Shown one piece after another: positions 62,026-64,000 of a stretch of 64,000 nt of DNA. Every line of letters begins with the position of its first letter. The first letter of the stretch is position 1. Source of the stretch: Ruegeria sp. AD91A. Lineage in GTDB: Bacteria; Pseudomonadota; Alphaproteobacteria; Rhodobacterales; Rhodobacteraceae. The DNA is taken from the NCBI RefSeq assembly GCF_003443535.1, contig NZ_CP031946.1, forward strand, positions 62,001 through 126,000. The letters are read 5' to 3'. The notes beneath the pieces were generated by a model. The model saw nothing but the letters and a program-made list of their open reading frames with translations, did no database searches and was not told where the DNA came from. Position numbers and translations under genes: made by a program.

Positions 62026-62214
62026 CCCACCTGAAAAAAAGCAATGGATTGTAAACAGGAATGACGTCCTGTGCGGAGCTTGCCCGGCATCTTTTCCACT
62101 GTTTGACAGTCCACAACCAAATCGAGGTCAACGCCCGGATAACAGCGTCACGGTATTGATCGACCTGCACGCAGGTACCTTTCCAGGTCGCTGGCCGGTT
62201 TCAGCAACTTGTGG

Positions 62215-62703
62215 TCAATTGGAGGGGTAGCCGCGTTTCCGAACCTCTTCGATAGCCGCAGAAAACCCATAAAGTGAGAACGTAAAACTGCGTTTGACGG
62301 TTGGAGAAGCCGCAAAGTAATACTCCACCTTTCCGAATTCTGCGTTCAACAATTCTTTCGTCAGCCCGACGTTGACTTGGCAATATTGTGGAGCGCAAAA
62401 CTGGTATGCGTACTTTCGACTGAACCTGCCATCAAGTGTCACAACCACTCAATTGTTCAAGTCCGTTGTTGCAGGCAACTGCAAAACGAGCCCGGCTACA
62501 ACCTCGCTGTTGTCTATCGGGATACCAATTATGTTCGCGATGTTCTTGCCGTGGTACTTGATGCCTTGGATCGTCGAACACTCTGACTTGGACGTGTCGC
62601 AGTAGATGTCCCAAACACCTGCTTTGGCAACTTTCTTCTCCCGTGCTTCCGCCTGGCTGGCGGTATGGAAAATGGATGCGGCAATAAGAAAAATTCTCAG
62701 CAT
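62215..62703 (-). pseudogene. IalB-family secreted protein interrupted by an in-frame TGA
   Basis: ATG 62703 begins a signal peptide (LRIFLIAASIFHTASQAEA) followed by GVWDIYCDTSKSECSTIQ, the W-x-x-x-C start of invasion-associated locus B proteins, up to LPATTDLNN. A TGA (62451-62449) interrupts the frame. The same frame continues VVVTLDGRFSRKYAYQFCAP and QYCQVNVGLT to a stop at 62215, giving the second Cys pair of the family. A single base change (for example from TGG or CGA) would restore it. Either a pseudogene or a sequencing error; it lies beside mobile-element remnants. Confidence 0.75.
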
Positions 62704-62901
62704 CGAAGCCCTCAAAAACGGATTAACTGGTCTCTTTCAGTAACGCTGGGGTTGTGTTTCTGCCAGCCTTTAGTGAGGGAAAGATGCCCGGGTTATAAAC
62801 CTCGATACAGCCTGAAGGAAAAAACTGAAATCGGGTTCGCGTGCCATGATGTCATCTCCGTTGTTTGGGTTGGCTTGCTAACGCCCTCCCGAGGGGCCGA
62901 A

Positions 62902-63224
62902 CGTGACAAGATTCTACTTAAGGAGAAGATCGAAAATTCCGTCCCTGAGAAGGGTCGGTTTGAGGATTGTATGGAATTCGCCCTGCGATTTCTATCAAGT
63001 CCTTGGAAAATATATAAAAATGGTGGCTTTTCTATGCGCCAAAGCGTCCTTCGGTTGGTGTTTACTGAGCCAATAAATACTGTCAAAACGGTATGTATGG
63101 AGCTCCAGAATTTTCACTCCCTTTCAGATACTTAAGGGATATCTCGGGGCAAAAAAGCGAGATGGTGCTGCTGGAGAGAATTGAACTCTCGACCTCTCCC
63201 TTACCAAGGGAGTGCTCTGTGTGA
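62902..63224 (+). pseudogene. C-terminal remnant of a large serine recombinase (resolvase family)
   Basis: The frame RDKILLKEKIENSVPEKGRF leads into ALRFLSSPWKIYKNGGFSMR and VLRLVFTEPIN, the C-terminal coiled-coil zone of phage-type serine recombinases. A one-base loss near 63075 moves it to CQNGMYGAPEFSLPFRYLRD and ISGQKSEMV, the family end. No catalytic domain remains upstream. The end of the remnant runs across the tRNA-Thr fragment. Identification is by recall of the family C terminus. Confidence 0.6.
63163..63218 (-). tRNA. 3' fragment of tRNA-Thr (GGT), attachment-site remnant
   Basis: Read on the minus strand the fragment starts in the D arm (AGAGCACTCC), has the anticodon stem CTCCC/GGGAG with loop TTGGTAA (anticodon GGT), T arm GAGAG-TTCAATT-CTCTC, then CAGCAGC-A-CCA. 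The acceptor 5' strand and most of the D arm are absent, so it is not a working tRNA. Such 3' copies are left at one end of elements that insert into tRNA genes; an integrase gene begins 147 bp to the right. Confidence 0.85.
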
Positions 63225-63314
63225 CGCTAGAGGCACAAGGCAACCAGAACCCTTTGAAACCTTTTACATTATGTTGCGGTGAGTTATGTCTTGTTGTGAT
63301 GAGTGCGCGTATCG

Positions 63315-63334
63315 GTGGTCGCCATGTGGTCGCC
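63315..63334 (+). repeat. Tandem 9-mer before the integrase gene
   Basis: GTGGTCGCC occurs at 63315-63323 and 63326-63334, with a related GGTGG further on. Short repeated boxes beside att sites can be arm-type integrase sites; this is a guess. Confidence 0.3.
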
Positions 63335-63364
63335 AGCGGTGGTTACCAACAAGGAAAACAGTTC

Positions 63365-64000
63365 ATGTCCCAAACGGCTCTTAAGATCGTCCAGATTGGC
63401 CCGAAACAAAGCGCGCAGCGCCAGTCCCTGACTGAAGCCAAGGTTCGTAACGCAAAGCCACATGCCCAACGATACGAAATCAATGACAAGGATGTTCCCG
63501 GCCTCGCACTGCGTATTGGGACCGACGCAAAGGTCTACATTCTGCGCTCACGCCTCGGGACCGGTCGCCAAGCCAAGCGCGTCCAGATCAAGATCGGTGA
63601 CACCCGGACGATCACGCTCAAACAAGCGCGCGACCTTGCTCGCTCTCACATCCTCGATTTGCGCAATGGAATCGACCCGCGCGTCCCGCAAACCGGTGCG
63701 ATCCTTACAGCCCGGCTTCTGGATCTTTACGAACAGGACCTGATTGCGCGCCAGATCGTCCGCACCACCGACATGATGCAATCGCTGCGCACGAACCTGT
63801 ACCCGCACCGGACTCGTCCCATTGGCGACCTGTCCCGCCTCGACCTGACCGCGATCATCGACGGCATCGAAAAATCCGGTCGTCCCGGCGCTGCCGACTA
63901 CTTCCGCAAGAACGCCACTGGTTTCTTGAACTTCGCTGCAGACAAGGGACACATCCCTGTCTCGCCTCTCGCAGGCTACCGCAGGCCGCGCCAGACGCGC
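63365..64000 (+). CDS. Tyrosine integrase (DUF4102-type), cut by the window end
   Basis: ATG 63365 with AAGGAAAA upstream; 212 residues are visible and no stop is reached. The N-terminal domain (QSLTEAKVRNAKPHAQRYEI, DVPGLALRIG, RQAKRVQIKIGDTRTITLKQARDLA) is the DUF4102/Arm-DNA-binding domain of P4-like integrases. The core-binding SAM-like domain follows (TDMMQSLRTNLYPHRTRPIG, DLSRLDLTAIIDGIEKSG). Catalytic Arg/His/Tyr would lie to the right. With the 3' tRNA-Thr fragment beside it, it belongs to a genomic island extending beyond the window. Confidence 0.88.
   Translation, partial: MSQTALKIVQIGPKQSAQRQSLTEAKVRNAKPHAQRYEINDKDVPGLALRIGTDAKVYILRSRLGTGRQAKRVQIKIGDTRTITLKQARDLARSHILDLRNGIDPRVPQTGAILTARLLDLYEQDLIARQIVRTTDMMQSLRTNLYPHRTRPIGDLSRLDLTAIIDGIEKSGRPGAADYFRKNATGFLNFAADKGHIPVSPLAGYRRPRQTR

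Noticed and set aside
61982..62170. Minus-strand frame ending in EGLEPPTRGL
   Set aside because: This ending is a well-known by-product of reading a tRNA gene as protein.
62665..62901. N-terminal part of the plus-strand frame before the recombinase remnant
   Set aside because: It runs over the signal-peptide region of the IalB-like gene on the other strand and shows no recombinase similarity before about 62902.
1..64000. CRISPR array or complete insertion sequence
   Set aside because: No evenly spaced direct repeats and no intact transposase were seen; only recombinase remnants and a partial integrase at the right end.

Overview
The window reads as a chromosomal segment of a marine alphaproteobacterium of the Roseobacter group (Rhodobacteraceae/Roseobacteraceae). 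The reasons are high GC, a TRAP-type lactate transporter, VPLPA-CTERM sorting, MttB-family methyltransferases, a HemP/imelysin/bacterioferritin iron system, the carboxyspermidine polyamine route, and many small catabolic clusters each paired with its own regulator. No species is assigned.

Layout. 0-3.4 kb: lactate use (TRAP permease end, L- and D-lactate dehydrogenases), followed by about 750 bp without a gene. 4.2-9.8 kb: phosphoglycolate phosphatase, a HemP pair, a three-domain kinase/M23 peptidase/class III aminotransferase fusion, and a beta-hydroxyacid dehydrogenase. 9.9-12.8 kb: copA-cueR copper efflux. 12.8-17.4 kb: a tightly coupled FMO/BASS transporter/epimerase/SDR operon with a divergent TetR regulator. 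17.7-20.7 kb: an exported VPLPA-CTERM protein and a TetR-controlled stress-like cluster with three copies of one operator. 20.9-25.1 kb: acyl-CoA dehydrogenase, a frameshifted FAD oxidoreductase, and an SDR with a degenerate active site divergent from a LysR regulator. 25.1-33.3 kb: a LysR regulator, a 1070-residue self-sufficient reductive dehalogenase fused to its own ferredoxin-reductase chain, a three-subunit molybdenum hydroxylase and a MoaD-like protein. This is the most interesting block. 33.3-38.5 kb: DUF374 acyltransferase, tRNA-Trp, a DUF900-type hydrolase, a lone lptF, a LysR regulator and an HD-domain protein. 38.5-43.8 kb: a complete arginine-to-spermidine operon. 43.9-49.6 kb: an iron operon (two imelysins, bfd, bfr, dihaem DUF1111 protein, DUF1513 protein) with an iron-box-like operator, divergent from a DUF2796 protein. 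50.9-59.2 kb: GlxA- and GntR-type regulators, a DHDPS-family lyase, aldehyde dehydrogenase, FAD oxidoreductase, two decayed genes (an SDR and an HpbD-like epimerase) and an MttB-like methyltransferase. This looks like a partly broken pathway for a betaine or proline-type compound. 59.4-61.9 kb: a Baeyer-Villiger-type monooxygenase with an adjoining hydrolase. 61.9-64 kb: tRNA-Met, a nonsense-disrupted IalB-like gene, a serine-recombinase remnant, a 3' tRNA-Thr fragment and a tyrosine integrase running off the end, marking the edge of an integrated element.

The overall picture is a generalist's accessory catabolic landscape. Many operons show ATGA-type start/stop overlaps and a divergent regulator with a readable palindrome between the two genes. 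Decay is visible at five loci. All functions are inferred from sequence read by eye; no database search was run.
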